DNA of 64,000 bases, taken from positions 1 to 64,000 of the forward strand of contig CALHPK010000007.1 in assembly GCA_938036315.1 (NCBI GenBank), read 5' to 3'. A program made the translations under genes and the position numbers. Below, one piece after another: positions 1 through 9,476 of this stretch (within the stretch, counting starts at the first letter, position 1; each line of letters opens with the position of its first letter). The notes under the pieces were generated by a model. The model saw nothing but the letters and a program-made list of their open reading frames with translations, had not been told where the DNA came from and did no database searches. Origin of the DNA: an uncultured bacterium (GTDB taxonomy: Bacteria; Calescibacteriota; Calescibacteriia; Calescibacteriales; Calescibacteriaceae).

Positions 1-583
1 TAGCTTTCAACACCTCCTTCTCTCTGCCTACCAATTTTGATAGTATAAATATTTTATTGACTATAGATGAAAATTTCTCTTGCTCAAGATTATATTTGAG
101 GATTCTCTCTACCAGAGTTTTGATGTCAGATCCCTTACCGAGAATCCCCAGAGCATTGATATTTGGATTGGGAACCTCCAAATATTTTTCAAAAGGGATT
201 TCATTCAGATCCACCACTTTGAATCCAAAATTGATAAAGCTTTCTAACTTTTCTTTTTGTTGAAGCCTTGAGGTGAACTTTATTCCGCAGGTCAGAACTA
301 TCTGAACAATATCATAATCTGGAAATCTTGATTTGAGCATCACCCAGTATTCAAGCATTCTTATGTGAAAATCCTGCTGGTATTGTAGCTGGAACTCGAT
401 GTGAATCAGGGTTTTTTCGCCCTCAACGATAGCTTTGAAGACCTTATCTACTCTTCTTTCTTTGACTGCAGGGAATTCAACATTTGTGATCTCCATAATT
501 TGAGCATTGATGCCCAAAAATGTCAGGAATTCAGGTTCAGTTCCTAGTACAAGCTCCTTCAAGGATGTATCATATCTACCCAT
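1..583 (-). CDS. Rpn-family PD-(D/E)XK nuclease / transposase-like protein, partial
   Basis: An open frame runs on the minus strand from an ATG at 583 to the window edge without a stop, so about 194 N-terminal residues are visible and the C-terminus is missing. The residues Asp46, Glu63 and Gln65 (in HIEFQ) match the D...ExQ core of Rpn (RpnC/YhgA-like) recombination-promoting nucleases, a PD-(D/E)XK family often annotated as putative transposase. The motif FHIRMLEYW just after it is also typical. These proteins are commonly present in many copies per genome and cleave DNA non-specifically in tested members. No inverted repeats are visible at this end. The start is followed by a good family N-terminus (MGRYDTSLKEL). 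The family call is from recognition of motifs only. Confidence 0.75.
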   Translation of the reverse strand, partial: MGRYDTSLKELVLGTEPEFLTFLGINAQIMEITNVEFPAVKERRVDKVFKAIVEGEKTLIHIEFQLQYQQDFHIRMLEYWVMLKSRFPDYDIVQIVLTCGIKFTSRLQQKEKLESFINFGFKVVDLNEIPFEKYLEVPNPNINALGILGKGSDIKTLVERILKYNLEQEKFSSIVNKIFILSKLVGREKEVLKA

Positions 584-782
584 TCTTTCAGATTACTCTG
601 GTTCAAACAATTCTAAAAGGTTTTTTTTCTTATTAAAAGATAGAGATTGAAGAAGATTTAGAAAAAATTTCCAATGGTGAAAAAATTTTTTGATTTACTT
701 AAAAGAAGCTGAAAAATCTGAAAAAATATATATTAAATCAAAGGATTTATTCATAGAAACATTAAAAGGCAAAGCTAAGACG

Positions 783-1883
783 ATGGGAAAAAATGGTAAA
801 ATAAGGGTGGGTATTGTAGGAGTTGGTAATTGTGCTAGTGCCTTAGTTCAGGCTATATCCTATTACACAAAAAACCCTGAAGCTCCTGGTCTGATTCATA
901 GAAGGATAAAAGGATGGGAGGTAAAGGATATAGAAATAGTGTGTGCTTTTGACATAGACAAAAGAAAGGTAGGCAACCCCTTGAAAGAAGCTATATTTGC
1001 AAAACCCAACTGCACCATAGTCTTTGAGCCGAATATCCTGAATGGCGATGTAGAAGTTATGATGGGACCAATACTAGACGGCATTGCTCCGCATATGAGA
1101 GATTATCCTGAAGATAAAACTTTCATACCAGCAGATAAAAAACCAGTAGATGTTGCCAAAGTTCTAAAAGAAACAGGAACAGAGGTGCTCGTTAACTTCT
1201 TACCAGTTGGATCGGAACAAGCTGCGGGATTTTATGCTTCAGCAGCTCTTGAAGCAGGATGTGCATTCATAAATTGTATGCCAGTTTTTATAGTCTCTGA
1301 TGAAGAATGGGGGAAAAAATTCAAAGAAAGGGGACTCCCAGCAATAGGCGATGATATAAAATCTCAGCTTGGAGCCACAATTCTCCACAGAGCCATAGCT
1401 AATCTCTTTAGCATAAGAGGAATAATGCCTGAGCAGAGCTACCAACTAAACTTTGGAGGGAATACTGATTTCCTCAATATGTTGGATCGATCCCGGCTCA
1501 GAACAAAAAAAATCTCAAAAACATCAGCAGTTACATCTGCTCTCAATAACGAAATACCAAGTGACAAAATACATATAGGTCCGTCTGACTATGTTGAATT
1601 CTTGAATGACACAAAAATATGTTATATTAGAATGGAAGGAAGAGGATTAGGAGGGGCAAAAATAGAAATAGATGTAAAACTTAAAGTTGAAGATTCCCCA
1701 AATTCTGCCGGAGTTGTGATAGATGCTATAAGATTCGCAAAGGTAGCTATGGAAGAGAAAATAGCAGGTCCTGTGTATATAGTCTCAGCATTTACTATGA
1801 AACACCCACCAGTACAGCTTCCAGATGAAGAAGCTTACCAGCATATACAGAGATACTTGAATGGTGATGGGAAACTCTGGTAA
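783..1883 (+). CDS. ino1: Inositol-3-phosphate synthase
   Basis: This enzyme converts glucose-6-phosphate to 1L-myo-inositol-1-phosphate using an internal NAD+ redox cycle in the cytoplasm. The protein begins with the Rossmann motif GIVGVGNCAS near residue 10 and continues with the family segment around GDDIKSQLGAT, where the catalytic lysine region lies. Length from the ATG at 783 is 366 residues, normal for the short archaeal/actinobacterial type. The frame is open back to a TTG at 690, but the extra 31 residues are lysine-rich and lack family similarity, so the ATG giving MGKNGKIRVG was chosen. In thermophiles the product can feed di-inositol-phosphate solutes or phosphatidylinositol; nothing nearby decides which. 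It converges on birA. Confidence 0.9.
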   Translation: MGKNGKIRVGIVGVGNCASALVQAISYYTKNPEAPGLIHRRIKGWEVKDIEIVCAFDIDKRKVGNPLKEAIFAKPNCTIVFEPNILNGDVEVMMGPILDGIAPHMRDYPEDKTFIPADKKPVDVAKVLKETGTEVLVNFLPVGSEQAAGFYASAALEAGCAFINCMPVFIVSDEEWGKKFKERGLPAIGDDIKSQLGATILHRAIANLFSIRGIMPEQSYQLNFGGNTDFLNMLDRSRLRTKKISKTSAVTSALNNEIPSDKIHIGPSDYVEFLNDTKICYIRMEGRGLGGAKIEIDVKLKVEDSPNSAGVVIDAIRFAKVAMEEKIAGPVYIVSAFTMKHPPVQLPDEEAYQHIQRYLNGDGKLW

Positions 1884-1946
1884 GAAGTCATTGTAGTGTC
1901 CTAAACCCATTTGCTAAGAGCGTATTCAGATTTCTTTCAGATTTTA

Positions 1947-2915
1947 TTATGTCCAGATGAATACATCTCCATAATACACTTCTTCGTAGGATGCATCCTC
2001 TCTTTGCACAATAAGGCTACCATCTTTTCCGATACCTACAGCTGTACCTACAAATTCTGAATGACCCTTCGATACTTTAACTCTTCCTCTCCACATATTA
2101 TTCTCAATCTCTGCTCTTATTTTTCCCCAGCCTTCCCCCATGTTGAATTCCATCCATATATATTCGAATGTTTTGAGAAGCTTTTGCGTAAAATCTATGA
2201 GTGATACACTTTGTTCAGAAATATCTGTTAGGGAAATCGATATATCTTGCAGTGGTGAATTTTTGACATTTACTCCAACACCTAAAATAACAAAATCGGT
2301 TCGGTCTAGCTCTCCATATAACTCTGCTATACATCCTGAGATTTTTTTAGGTTTGTCAGTAATGACCCATACATCATTCGGCCACTTTAATTTGATATCA
2401 TATTTTAGACTGTAAAGTTTGAGAGTCCTAAAAACAGAAAGCCCACCCAAAAGCGGAATTTTGGTAATCTCCTTCAGAGGAATATCAATTTTCAAAAGTA
2501 CAGAGCCATAGAAATTTCCAGGCGGAGATTCCCATCTTCTACCAAGTCTTCCTCTCCCCTGTGATTGAGTAATAGCCAAAACCCATTGACCATTCCCGAT
2601 CTTACCTTTTTTCAGAAGCTCCTGACACTTTAGCTGAGTGCTATCTACACTCTCGAAAAATATAACATTTTTCCCAACTTCCCACGGAAGAGGAATATCT
2701 GGAGATTCAAGCAGTTTGTATTTCTTCCTAATTTCAAATTTGTATCCTAAATTTTTCAGATTTTTGATCATTTTCGAAACATAAGCTCGAGTTACTCCTA
2801 TCTTTTGTGCAATGCTTTCTCCAGACATTCCATCTGAATTTTCTTTTAGTAAATTAATTAAGTTGTATACCTTCTCATCAAAGTAAATACCTCTCTGAGT
2901 CTTAGAACTATCCAT
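1947..2915 (-). CDS. birA: Biotin-protein ligase with N-terminal helix-turn-helix (BirA)
   Basis: BirA activates biotin with ATP and transfers it to the carrier lysine of biotin-dependent carboxylases. Residues about 15-60 form a winged helix-turn-helix (SGESIAQKIGVTRAYVSKMI), so this is the two-domain, repressor-type enzyme. The biotin/AMP loop GRGRLGRRW is at 120-128 and the catalytic KWPNDV at 177-182; a short C-terminal SH3-like domain follows. Length, 322 residues, is usual. By family knowledge it may repress biotin genes, and a bioD gene is present in this window at 21756, though no operator was identified. It lies about 100 bases downstream of glgB on the same strand. Confidence 0.93.
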   Translation of the reverse strand: MDSSKTQRGIYFDEKVYNLINLLKENSDGMSGESIAQKIGVTRAYVSKMIKNLKNLGYKFEIRKKYKLLESPDIPLPWEVGKNVIFFESVDSTQLKCQELLKKGKIGNGQWVLAITQSQGRGRLGRRWESPPGNFYGSVLLKIDIPLKEITKIPLLGGLSVFRTLKLYSLKYDIKLKWPNDVWVITDKPKKISGCIAELYGELDRTDFVILGVGVNVKNSPLQDISISLTDISEQSVSLIDFTQKLLKTFEYIWMEFNMGEGWGKIRAEIENNMWRGRVKVSKGHSEFVGTAVGIGKDGSLIVQREDASYEEVYYGDVFIWT

Positions 2916-3015
2916 AAGATTAACCCTTTTTACAATGTAGTAGATTATAGATCAAAAACTACAAAATAGTAATCTCAAAAAATTTTTTGCTGATCTGAAA
3001 TAATCTAAGCTGATC

Positions 3016-4944
3016 TCAAGAGGTGAACTCAAAAATCAGGGCAGCAAGAGGTGGTAGAGTAAGCGAAATAGAATATGGTCTGCCATGAAAAGGTATATCA
3101 TCTGTGTTACAACCTCCGAAGTTTCCCATACCACTCCCGCCATATTCTTTAGCGTCGGAGTTTAAAATCTCTCTCCAAAAACCACGAAACGGAACTCCAA
3201 CTCTATAATTGAATCTGGGAACTGGAGTGAAATTACAAACAACAAGTATGACTTCTTTCCCTTTGCTATCTTTCCTTATAAAGCTCAAGATACTTTGCTC
3301 AGCGTCAGAGAAATCAATCCATTCAAATCCATCTGGAGAGAAATCAAGCTCGTAAAGTGCTCGTTTATTTCTGTACAATAAATTAAGATCCTTGATAAGC
3401 GTTTTCAATCCTCTGTGAAAGTGCGAATCCAGATTACTTTCATCCACAAGATGCCAATCAAGACTTTTGTCAACATTCCACTCAGACCACTGTCCGAATT
3501 CTCCTCCTGAAAAAAGTAGCTTTTTCCCAGGATGTGTCCACATATATGAAAAAAGGAGGCGCAGGTTAGCAAACTTTTGCCATGTATCTCCTGGCATTTT
3601 AGATATGAGTGAACCCTTGCCATGAACAACTTCATCATGCGAAAGTGGGAGAATGAAGTTTTCGGAAAAAGCATACCATATGCTAAATGTTATGCAATTG
3701 TGGTGATATTTTCTATATATTGGATCTTTCGAGAAGTAAAAGAGGGTATCGTGCATCCACCCCATATTCCACTTCATCCCGAATCCAAGACCCCCAATAT
3801 AAGTTGGACGCGAAACCATCGGAAATGCAGTAGATTCCTCGGCTATAGTCTGAACACCCTGGAAATACCTGTATATTGTCTCATTTAATTTTTTTATAAA
3901 TTCTATCGCTTCAAGGTTCTCTTTCCCACCATAGATATTTGGAACCCATTCCCCAGGCTTTCGTGAATAATCAAGATATAGCATAGATGCAACTGCATCC
4001 ACTCTTATGCCATCTATATGATACACATCAAACCAAAAATATGCAGAACTTAGGAGGAAGGATCTGACCTCTCCCTTTGAGTAGTCGAAAACAAAACTTT
4101 CCCAGTCCGGGTGCCATCTTTTCCTCCAATCATCATATTCGTAAAGGTAAGTCCCATCAAACATAGCGAGAGCATGCTGATCTGTTGGGAAATGTGACGG
4201 AACCCAATCTAAGATGACCCCGATGTTGTTCCTGTGAAGTTCGTTTATAAGATACATAAAGTCTTGCGGGATACCATATCTTGATGTTGGAGCAAAGTAT
4301 CCGGTTATCTGATAACCCCAGGAACCATAAAACGGATGCTCCATAACGGGCAAGAATTCAACATGAGTGAACCCCATCTCCTTTATATACTCTACCAGAT
4401 ATTTTGCAAGCTCTCTGTATGTTAGGAAACGATTGCCTTCTTCTGGAACTCGCCTCCATGACCCAATGTGAAGCTCGTATATAGATATAGGAGAAGAGAG
4501 AGAATTAAACTTTTCTCTTTTGCTCATCCAATCATCATCTGACCAATCAAAATCCAAATTCCATACAAAGGAAGCGGTTCTTGGGGGAGTTTCGAAGAAA
4601 AATCCATATGGATCTGATCTTTCATAAGAGCTCCCCCATTTTGTTATTATGTGATATTTATATTTTGTCCCGCTTTTAACCGCTGGTATGAAGCCTTCCC
4701 ATATTCCCGAATTTTCATTCTTTTTGAGCTCATGTGAGAATTTGTCCCATCCATTGAAATCTCCCATAACGTACACTTTTTGAGCGTTCGGAGCCCATAC
4801 CGCAAAGTAAACTCCATCGACTCCTTCAAAATTTACAAGATGTGCCCCAAACTTTTTGTAAAGCTGAGTATGAGAGCCTTCCTTGAAAAGATAAATGTCA
4901 TATTCAGTAAAGAGAGAGAAATCATATATCACCTTCCCTTCCAT
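3016..4944 (-). CDS. glgB: 1,4-alpha-glucan (glycogen) branching enzyme, GH13
   Basis: This enzyme makes alpha-1,6 branches in glycogen by cleaving and transferring alpha-1,4 chains. The N-terminal carbohydrate-binding module 48 (about residues 25-120, with [21 protein letters not shown]) is followed by the GH13 barrel. Catalytic signatures are visible: DWVPSHFP near 247, the nucleophile Asp316 in DGIRVDAV, the acid/base Glu in IAEEST near 369, and the transition-state Asp437 in LSHDEVVHG. The length of 642 residues matches bacterial GlgB lacking the extra N1 domain. The next gene upstream encodes a lipoprotein, and no glgA or glgC is present here. Confidence 0.95.
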   Translation of the reverse strand: MEGKVIYDFSLFTEYDIYLFKEGSHTQLYKKFGAHLVNFEGVDGVYFAVWAPNAQKVYVMGDFNGWDKFSHELKKNENSGIWEGFIPAVKSGTKYKYHIITKWGSSYERSDPYGFFFETPPRTASFVWNLDFDWSDDDWMSKREKFNSLSSPISIYELHIGSWRRVPEEGNRFLTYRELAKYLVEYIKEMGFTHVEFLPVMEHPFYGSWGYQITGYFAPTSRYGIPQDFMYLINELHRNNIGVILDWVPSHFPTDQHALAMFDGTYLYEYDDWRKRWHPDWESFVFDYSKGEVRSFLLSSAYFWFDVYHIDGIRVDAVASMLYLDYSRKPGEWVPNIYGGKENLEAIEFIKKLNETIYRYFQGVQTIAEESTAFPMVSRPTYIGGLGFGMKWNMGWMHDTLFYFSKDPIYRKYHHNCITFSIWYAFSENFILPLSHDEVVHGKGSLISKMPGDTWQKFANLRLLFSYMWTHPGKKLLFSGGEFGQWSEWNVDKSLDWHLVDESNLDSHFHRGLKTLIKDLNLLYRNKRALYELDFSPDGFEWIDFSDAEQSILSFIRKDSKGKEVILVVCNFTPVPRFNYRVGVPFRGFWREILNSDAKEYGGSGMGNFGGCNTDDIPFHGRPYSISLTLPPLAALIFEFTS

Positions 4945-5049
4945 AGCTAAAATCTATATGTTTTACATAGTCTTACTTACATGCATCCCCAAACCTTTTG
5001 TAACCATCCTAAACGTATCTATAGAAGAATTCGGCTGAAAACTCTATCC

Positions 5050-7053
5050 TTAAAATTCATCGGCATATATAGTAGAAAGAATTGAGGCAACTGTCCATCC
5101 TATTGCACTCAGTGGAGCATAACTCCCCTTACCATACAAACCATAATCCCACCAGGTCTGCTGTATAACCTCTGGAACTATACCTAACTTAACTCCCTTA
5201 CTGTCACCTTCTACCGGAACAACAGAAAGTATAGAATGAAAAATCATCTCAGCCATATTTTCTAATCTCTTTCTATCATGCTCATCTTCTTGAATTTTGG
5301 CAATCTCTTTGAGAATCTTTACAAAGAAGAACGAATAAACATCCAGATGATTGTTTTCTACACTTACCGCTCCAAGTCCTTTTGTTCTAAGTTTAATTTT
5401 GCCGAAAAGTTGGTCCTGCGAAAATGGAACATCCCATAAGAAAAACCATGAAAGCGAAGCGTAAAGGGAGTTTTTCACACACCTTCTGTACTTTTCATTT
5501 TTTGTTGACTTGAAGAGGAGATAGCAGGAATAGAGAGCCCACATCGCAGCTTCTTTATCTTCTGAATTGGCATCAATTGTGGCACCATAGTACTCAAAGT
5601 TATCTGAAAATCTTACAATAATCTCTCCGGCTTTCTCAGCGGAGGAGAGAAAAATTTGATCCCCAGTCAGTTCAAATGCTTTCACAAAAACCGGAACGGC
5701 AAACAAAGTACCAGCCGGACTAGAATCTTCCACTCCCCCATCAAATGAGTATCTTCTCGCAAAACTACCATCCGATCTCTGAAACATCAGAAGATTTCTC
5801 GCTCCATCAACAAAGGCTTTTTTCCATCTTTCTCTGCTAATTCCTCTTTTTTCTTCAGCAGAAAAAGCCATATACAGTGCCAAAAGCGATTCGAAAGCTC
5901 TCCTTGTAAAGAATGAATCTCTAAAAAATATCGGTGGCAGATCACAGATGGACGATCTGGAAACATCCCAGCAATCTATGAATATTCCATTCTTAGTCCC
6001 AAAATCTATCCAGGAGTCGATTATCTGTTCTCCCATTTTTACAAGTTCTTGATCCCCAAGATCCCTTCCAAGCTCTATTGAATTTCTTGCATTCATAAGA
6101 ACCATACCGGTAAAGCCTGCCTCTAAAAACATCAGGGTTATTTTACCTTCATAGGTATCAACAAATGGGAAAAAGCCGGAGATCTTGTCCTGGTGGAAAT
6201 AATTTCTGAAATATAATGCTAAAGCTTTTTTCACCTTTTCTTTTAGGATATCATCTATTTCTAAAGTGTTTTCACCTACTAATATGTCGTATGCTGTTTT
6301 CCAGATTGCCTCAACAGCCGAGCTAAAAGAATCCGTTTTCCCCAAAATGATGAAAAATTCCAAACTCTTATCCTTCCCTTTCTCTATAAATGTGAATGCT
6401 TTTTTGCCTTTCTGTGTCATCTGGGTAAAAATTTTTCTTCTGTATACAACGGGATACTCTTCGAATGGGAAAGTTAGAATGAGCTTTTTATTTCCGTAAT
6501 CAAATCCAAAACCAGATATATCTGTGCTATCTTTATAGATTATCTCCTCTTTTTCATCTTCGTCCATGCCGGCTGATGAATCATAAGTTGGCGAAAATTT
6601 CAGCAGAGCAAACGTCTCCCCATTTTTACCTCTTGCCATAACACAAGGAATTGACAATCGATCCTCCCTTACTATCCACCTTTTTGACACTGATGTAGAA
6701 TAAATCTTATCCTGCGAGAATTTGTTATCCTTTATCCATATGGAGGGCAGGAGGAATTCTGGCTCCTCGAGATCTAAGTCAAATGATATAACAAGCCTTG
6801 CTACTGCGGTTTTAGTCTCTGAAAAGAAAGTTACACCAACTTTGTAAATATCAAGATAATATCTTTTGGGTGTTTCTGAAGACGAAGTTTTTTCTATGGT
6901 TAATTTTGTACCTATTCTACCATAAATCTCATCCTTGCTGATCTTCATTTTTTCTACAACATAGGCAACTTTTGCTACTTCCCCCACAACGTTACAACTT
7001 GGGGTACAAAGCAGCAGAAGTACCGGTGTAATTTTGTGTAAGATTTTACTCAT
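5050..7053 (-). CDS. Large predicted lipoprotein, possibly with an alpha/alpha-barrel domain
   Basis: I do not recognise the family. The protein starts with a lipoprotein signal whose lipobox ends TPSC, giving Cys20 as the likely lipidated residue. Residues about 30-250 look beta-rich. From about 270 to the end the sequence is mostly helical and contains aromatic-rich helix pairs reminiscent of six-hairpin (alpha/alpha) glycosidases. Examples are AAMWALYSCYLLFKS and the C-terminal QQTWWDYGLYGKGSYAP. No catalytic acid pair can be assigned with confidence. Its start overlaps the end of ccmH by 8 bases, so translational coupling is likely. An envelope glycan-processing role is only a guess from the fold impression. 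Confidence 0.6.
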   Translation of the reverse strand: MSKILHKITPVLLLLCTPSCNVVGEVAKVAYVVEKMKISKDEIYGRIGTKLTIEKTSSSETPKRYYLDIYKVGVTFFSETKTAVARLVISFDLDLEEPEFLLPSIWIKDNKFSQDKIYSTSVSKRWIVREDRLSIPCVMARGKNGETFALLKFSPTYDSSAGMDEDEKEEIIYKDSTDISGFGFDYGNKKLILTFPFEEYPVVYRRKIFTQMTQKGKKAFTFIEKGKDKSLEFFIILGKTDSFSSAVEAIWKTAYDILVGENTLEIDDILKEKVKKALALYFRNYFHQDKISGFFPFVDTYEGKITLMFLEAGFTGMVLMNARNSIELGRDLGDQELVKMGEQIIDSWIDFGTKNGIFIDCWDVSRSSICDLPPIFFRDSFFTRRAFESLLALYMAFSAEEKRGISRERWKKAFVDGARNLLMFQRSDGSFARRYSFDGGVEDSSPAGTLFAVPVFVKAFELTGDQIFLSSAEKAGEIIVRFSDNFEYYGATIDANSEDKEAAMWALYSCYLLFKSTKNEKYRRCVKNSLYASLSWFFLWDVPFSQDQLFGKIKLRTKGLGAVSVENNHLDVYSFFFVKILKEIAKIQEDEHDRKRLENMAEMIFHSILSVVPVEGDSKGVKLGIVPEVIQQTWWDYGLYGKGSYAPLSAIGWTVASILSTIYADEF

Positions 7054-7435
7054 TCGTTTTAGAGTAATAATTCTCTTCCCGCCTCTTCCATATCATAAAA
7101 ATCAGGAGTAAGGTCCCGAATCCTATAAAGAAGAATATAAAAGGTAGGTAGTTCAAAAACTTACTTTTTGGATAAAGAAGGATTTCATTACCGTATCTTT
7201 CGGTGAAGTACTGGATTATCTGCTCATCAGACCATCCTTCTTTTAGCTTCTCCAGGATGATTTTTTTCATAGCTTCTGCTACTTCCGTGTGCGAGTCCTT
7301 TATTGGTATGTTCTGGCATGTAGGACACCTTAATATTTCGTAAAGATACTCAGCTCTTTTTTTTATCTGGGTATCAGATGTTGAAAGGAGGAGGGAGAGA
7401 GAAATGACATGAGTTATTAGGCTGGGTGGAGTCAC
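7046..7435 (-). CDS. ccmH: Cytochrome c biogenesis protein CcmH (haem-lyase thiol reductase subunit)
   Basis: CcmH/CycL proteins reduce or hold the CXXCH haem-binding cysteines of apocytochrome c during system I maturation. The signature LRCPTCQN follows a short N-terminal hydrophobic signal, then the family segment EGWSDEQIIQYFTERYG and a single C-terminal transmembrane helix (LPFIFFFIGFGTLLLIF). The frame is open back to 7483, inside the tmRNA gene. The GTG at 7435, giving MTPPSLITHVISLSLLLS, is the likely start because it lies just outside the tmRNA 3' end; its Shine-Dalgarno sequence is poor. No other ccm genes are in the window. A TlpA-like thioredoxin gene (41588) could belong to the same pathway. 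Confidence 0.85.
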   Translation of the reverse strand: MTPPSLITHVISLSLLLSTSDTQIKKRAEYLYEILRCPTCQNIPIKDSHTEVAEAMKKIILEKLKEGWSDEQIIQYFTERYGNEILLYPKSKFLNYLPFIFFFIGFGTLLLIFMIWKRREENYYSKTNE

Positions 7436-7442
7436 TAAATAG

Positions 7443-7809
7443 TGGTGGAGATGGGGGGATTCGAACCCCCGTCCGGTGCACAAAGGTATAGGAAGTTTAC
7501 ATGCGTAGCCTGCAGTTAATCTTGAGGTGGGTTCCCTGCAGGCACGGACTCTCCACCCCAGAGCCCCTTAGTTTTCAGAACTCCTCCCAGGGCAAGGAGA
7601 AGTTCCTAGCCCTCTGGTTGGCGCCACTTGACTCCGAGAGCGAGAAATCAAGTGACGTCCCTGCTTTTATGCAGGGAGAACGTTCCAAGCTCTGGCAACC
7701 TTTTTCTCCCCTAAAAGGCGGGAGCCACCCGCACCGGGAACAAAATGAACCCGGCACTTCATGAGTTCCTATACCCTCGCACTGCACCGTCAAGCCCAAT
7801 ATCATCCCC
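7443..7809 (-). ncRNA. ssrA: tmRNA (ssrA)
   Basis: This is transfer-messenger RNA, which rescues stalled ribosomes by alanine donation and tagging. The 5' end GGGGATG pairs with CATCTCC at the 3' end, followed by encoded ACCA (7446-7443). The T arm GGGGGTTCGAATCCCCC sits at the 3' end. A long P2 helix is supported by complementary segments 7766-7775 and 7485-7494. The likely tag frame resumes at GCC 7696 and reads ARAWNVLPA then TAA (7669-7667), with the stop in the loop of a CCCTGC/GCAGGG hairpin as in other tmRNAs. That tag lacks the usual C-terminal ALAA. The RNA is much more G+C-rich than surrounding genes. Confidence 0.92.
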
Positions 7810-7817
7810 AATTATAA

Positions 7818-7846
7818 ATTAAATCCAAAAGTCCACCACTACTCAA
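7818..7846 (-). promoter_or_regulatory. Probable sigma-70 promoter of ssrA
   Basis: On the minus strand TTGAGT (7846-7841) and TTTAAT (7823-7818) are separated by 17 bases, placing the start site about at the mature 5' end of tmRNA (7809). A closer TATAAT (7816-7811) is only two bases from that end and so is less suitable. Assignment is by consensus inspection only. Confidence 0.45.
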
Positions 7847-7876
7847 AAAATCGGAAAATTCCCCTTTATAAAGCCC

Positions 7877-8659
7877 CTACTTTCCATAGGTACTTCTGAA
7901 ACTCTTTTCCTTCTTATACATATCACATATGTCTTGTCCTCCTAACTCACAAGCCCTTTCAAAGTAATCATCTTTATCTGTTTCTCTCCAAAGTTCAAAA
8001 CACGCCTGGTGATGTCCCCAGCTACAAGCTTTCTCAAGATAGCGGAGTTTCTCCTTGCTTTTGTCGCTGAAAAAACCCGACAGTATAAAACAACCGACTG
8101 GGAATCCAAAGTCATCGCAACTTCTCTTGATAAGCTCAAATGCTTTGTTTCTATCTTGAGTTACTCCCTTCCCATAAAAGTACATCTGACCCAAAGCTAA
8201 ACAGCCCTCCCCATCTGACCTCTTACACAATTCCTCGGCAAAATTTTTTGCCCTGCTATAGTAAGTTTGGGCTCCTTTGCTATCTCCATACTCTTCCTTG
8301 TAGTTACCAAAGTACAGGCAACCGAACGGACTCCCCCTGTTACACATCAGCTCATTTGCGGTGTGTCCAAGAATTTTCACAGCTCTTTTGGAATATTCCA
8401 ATGAAGTCTTTAGGTTCAGTGAAGATTTTTCTATCCCCCAAAGTGTTTTACCATATACATACGAAAGTATTGCGCATGACTCACCGTCTTCAAGTATACA
8501 TGCTGCATCGTAGAAAATCAATGCTTTCTTGTATTCTTTTTTCTGTTCATATAATCTTCCTAGCCTCACACATGAAGTTACAACTTGTTCGAAACATCTC
8601 AATTCTTCAGAATGTAAATCTATCTGAAATAGCATTACTGCTATGAGAATGCTTAGCAT
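7877..8659 (-). CDS. Secreted Sel1-like (TPR-related) repeat protein
   Basis: An N-terminal hydrophobic signal (MLSILIAVMLFQIDL) is followed by tandem Sel1-like repeats over most of the 260 residues. Repeat hallmarks include EGCLALGQMYFYGKGV and further copies with paired cysteines (CFILSGFF, ACFELW, CDMYKKE). The regularly spaced cysteines resemble the HcpA-type cysteine-rich Sel1 proteins of the periplasm, where each repeat is locked by a disulfide. Such proteins act as protein-interaction scaffolds; a partner cannot be inferred. The gene lies 67 bases upstream of tmRNA on the same strand. Confidence 0.8.
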   Translation of the reverse strand: MLSILIAVMLFQIDLHSEELRCFEQVVTSCVRLGRLYEQKKEYKKALIFYDAACILEDGESCAILSYVYGKTLWGIEKSSLNLKTSLEYSKRAVKILGHTANELMCNRGSPFGCLYFGNYKEEYGDSKGAQTYYSRAKNFAEELCKRSDGEGCLALGQMYFYGKGVTQDRNKAFELIKRSCDDFGFPVGCFILSGFFSDKSKEKLRYLEKACSWGHHQACFELWRETDKDDYFERACELGGQDICDMYKKEKSFRSTYGK

Positions 8660-9180
8660 ATGTTATGATTGATTAAGCTACAATTTAATATAATCACTCA
8701 ATTACTTAAAAGTCATTTTTCTTCCGTATACCTTGTAGGGGTTTTCTCTCTAATTGGGAAGTATTACTAGCTATGTTCTATACCTTTTATCTAAGTAAGA
8801 GTGAATTTTAAAAATGTATTATCCATTTAGCATCTGATTTTTATCTTCTTTCTATCATTTATATAAATTTTTAATATGTTTTATTAGGTCGGTGAGATCT
8901 TATATATTTTGAATAAGACCTTATGCAAAATTTCTTATAGACTAAAAAATAAAGAAATAAATGATAAATACTAAAATTAGATGAGAAAACTAGGTGCTTC
9001 TTAACTTTCTCTCTTGCTACTAAGAGAGAACCTTTATTGAAAATAGAGAGCAAAAATACTCAAAAAACATTCCTTTAATTTAATATAAGCATACACCTTT
9101 ACTTATTTTCTAGATACTCTGAAATCCATTGATATTCCTTAAAAATTCTCAGACAAACTTTATAAAATAAGTAAGAAAGA
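8660..9180. other. AT-rich intergenic region upstream of the HU gene
   Basis: About 520 bases with no convincing gene. Short open frames here have low-complexity AT-driven composition and no ribosome-binding site. The one clear structure is a 9-bp inverted repeat, TTCTCTCTT (9007-9015) and AAGAGAGAA (9022-9030), with a 6-base loop and no following T-run on either strand. It may be a leader structure of the HU transcript. I could not place a convincing promoter. Confidence 0.5.
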
Positions 9181-9197
9181 AAGGAGGTGGGAAGCCT

Positions 9198-9470
9198 ATG
9201 AACAAGGCAGAACTCATAGATGCAATAGCAAAAAAGACAAAGCAAACAAAAACGGCGGTAACAACTGTGATAAACTCGTTCATTGATACAATAGGAGCAG
9301 CGCTCAAAAAGGGGGACAAAGTAGCTATCCCAGGCTTCGGAACATGGAGCGTAGTTAAAAGACAAGCAAGGAAAGGAAGAAACCCCAAAACTGGAGAAAC
9401 AATACAGATCCCCGGCGGAAAAGTCCCTAAATTCAAAGCCGGGAACAAATTAAAAGCCGCCGTAAAATAA
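9198..9470 (+). CDS. hup: HU-family DNA-binding protein
   Basis: This is a small histone-like dimer that bends DNA and compacts the nucleoid. All 90 residues match the family: MNKAELIDAIAKKT at the start, the GFGTW turn before the beta arms, and the arm sequence RKGRNPKTGETI with the conserved intercalating proline region. A strong AGGAGGTGG Shine-Dalgarno precedes the ATG at 9198, and a G+C-rich terminator follows immediately, so the gene is monocistronic. High expression is expected from the ribosome-binding site and family. Confidence 0.96.
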   Translation: MNKAELIDAIAKKTKQTKTAVTTVINSFIDTIGAALKKGDKVAIPGFGTWSVVKRQARKGRNPKTGETIQIPGGKVPKFKAGNKLKAAVK

Positions 9471-9476
9471 TAAAAA

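Noticed and set aside
7501-7764. Plus-strand open frame of 87 codons
   Set aside because: It is antisense to the tmRNA gene and has no independent coding signal.
7575-7811. Minus-strand 78-codon frame ending in WEEF, considered as the tag frame
   Set aside because: It spans tmRNA helices from the 5' end; the shorter frame ending LPA with its stop in a hairpin loop fits tmRNA structure better.
8871-9053. 60-codon minus-strand frame upstream of HU
   Set aside because: AT-driven composition and no ribosome-binding site; the region is better read as intergenic.
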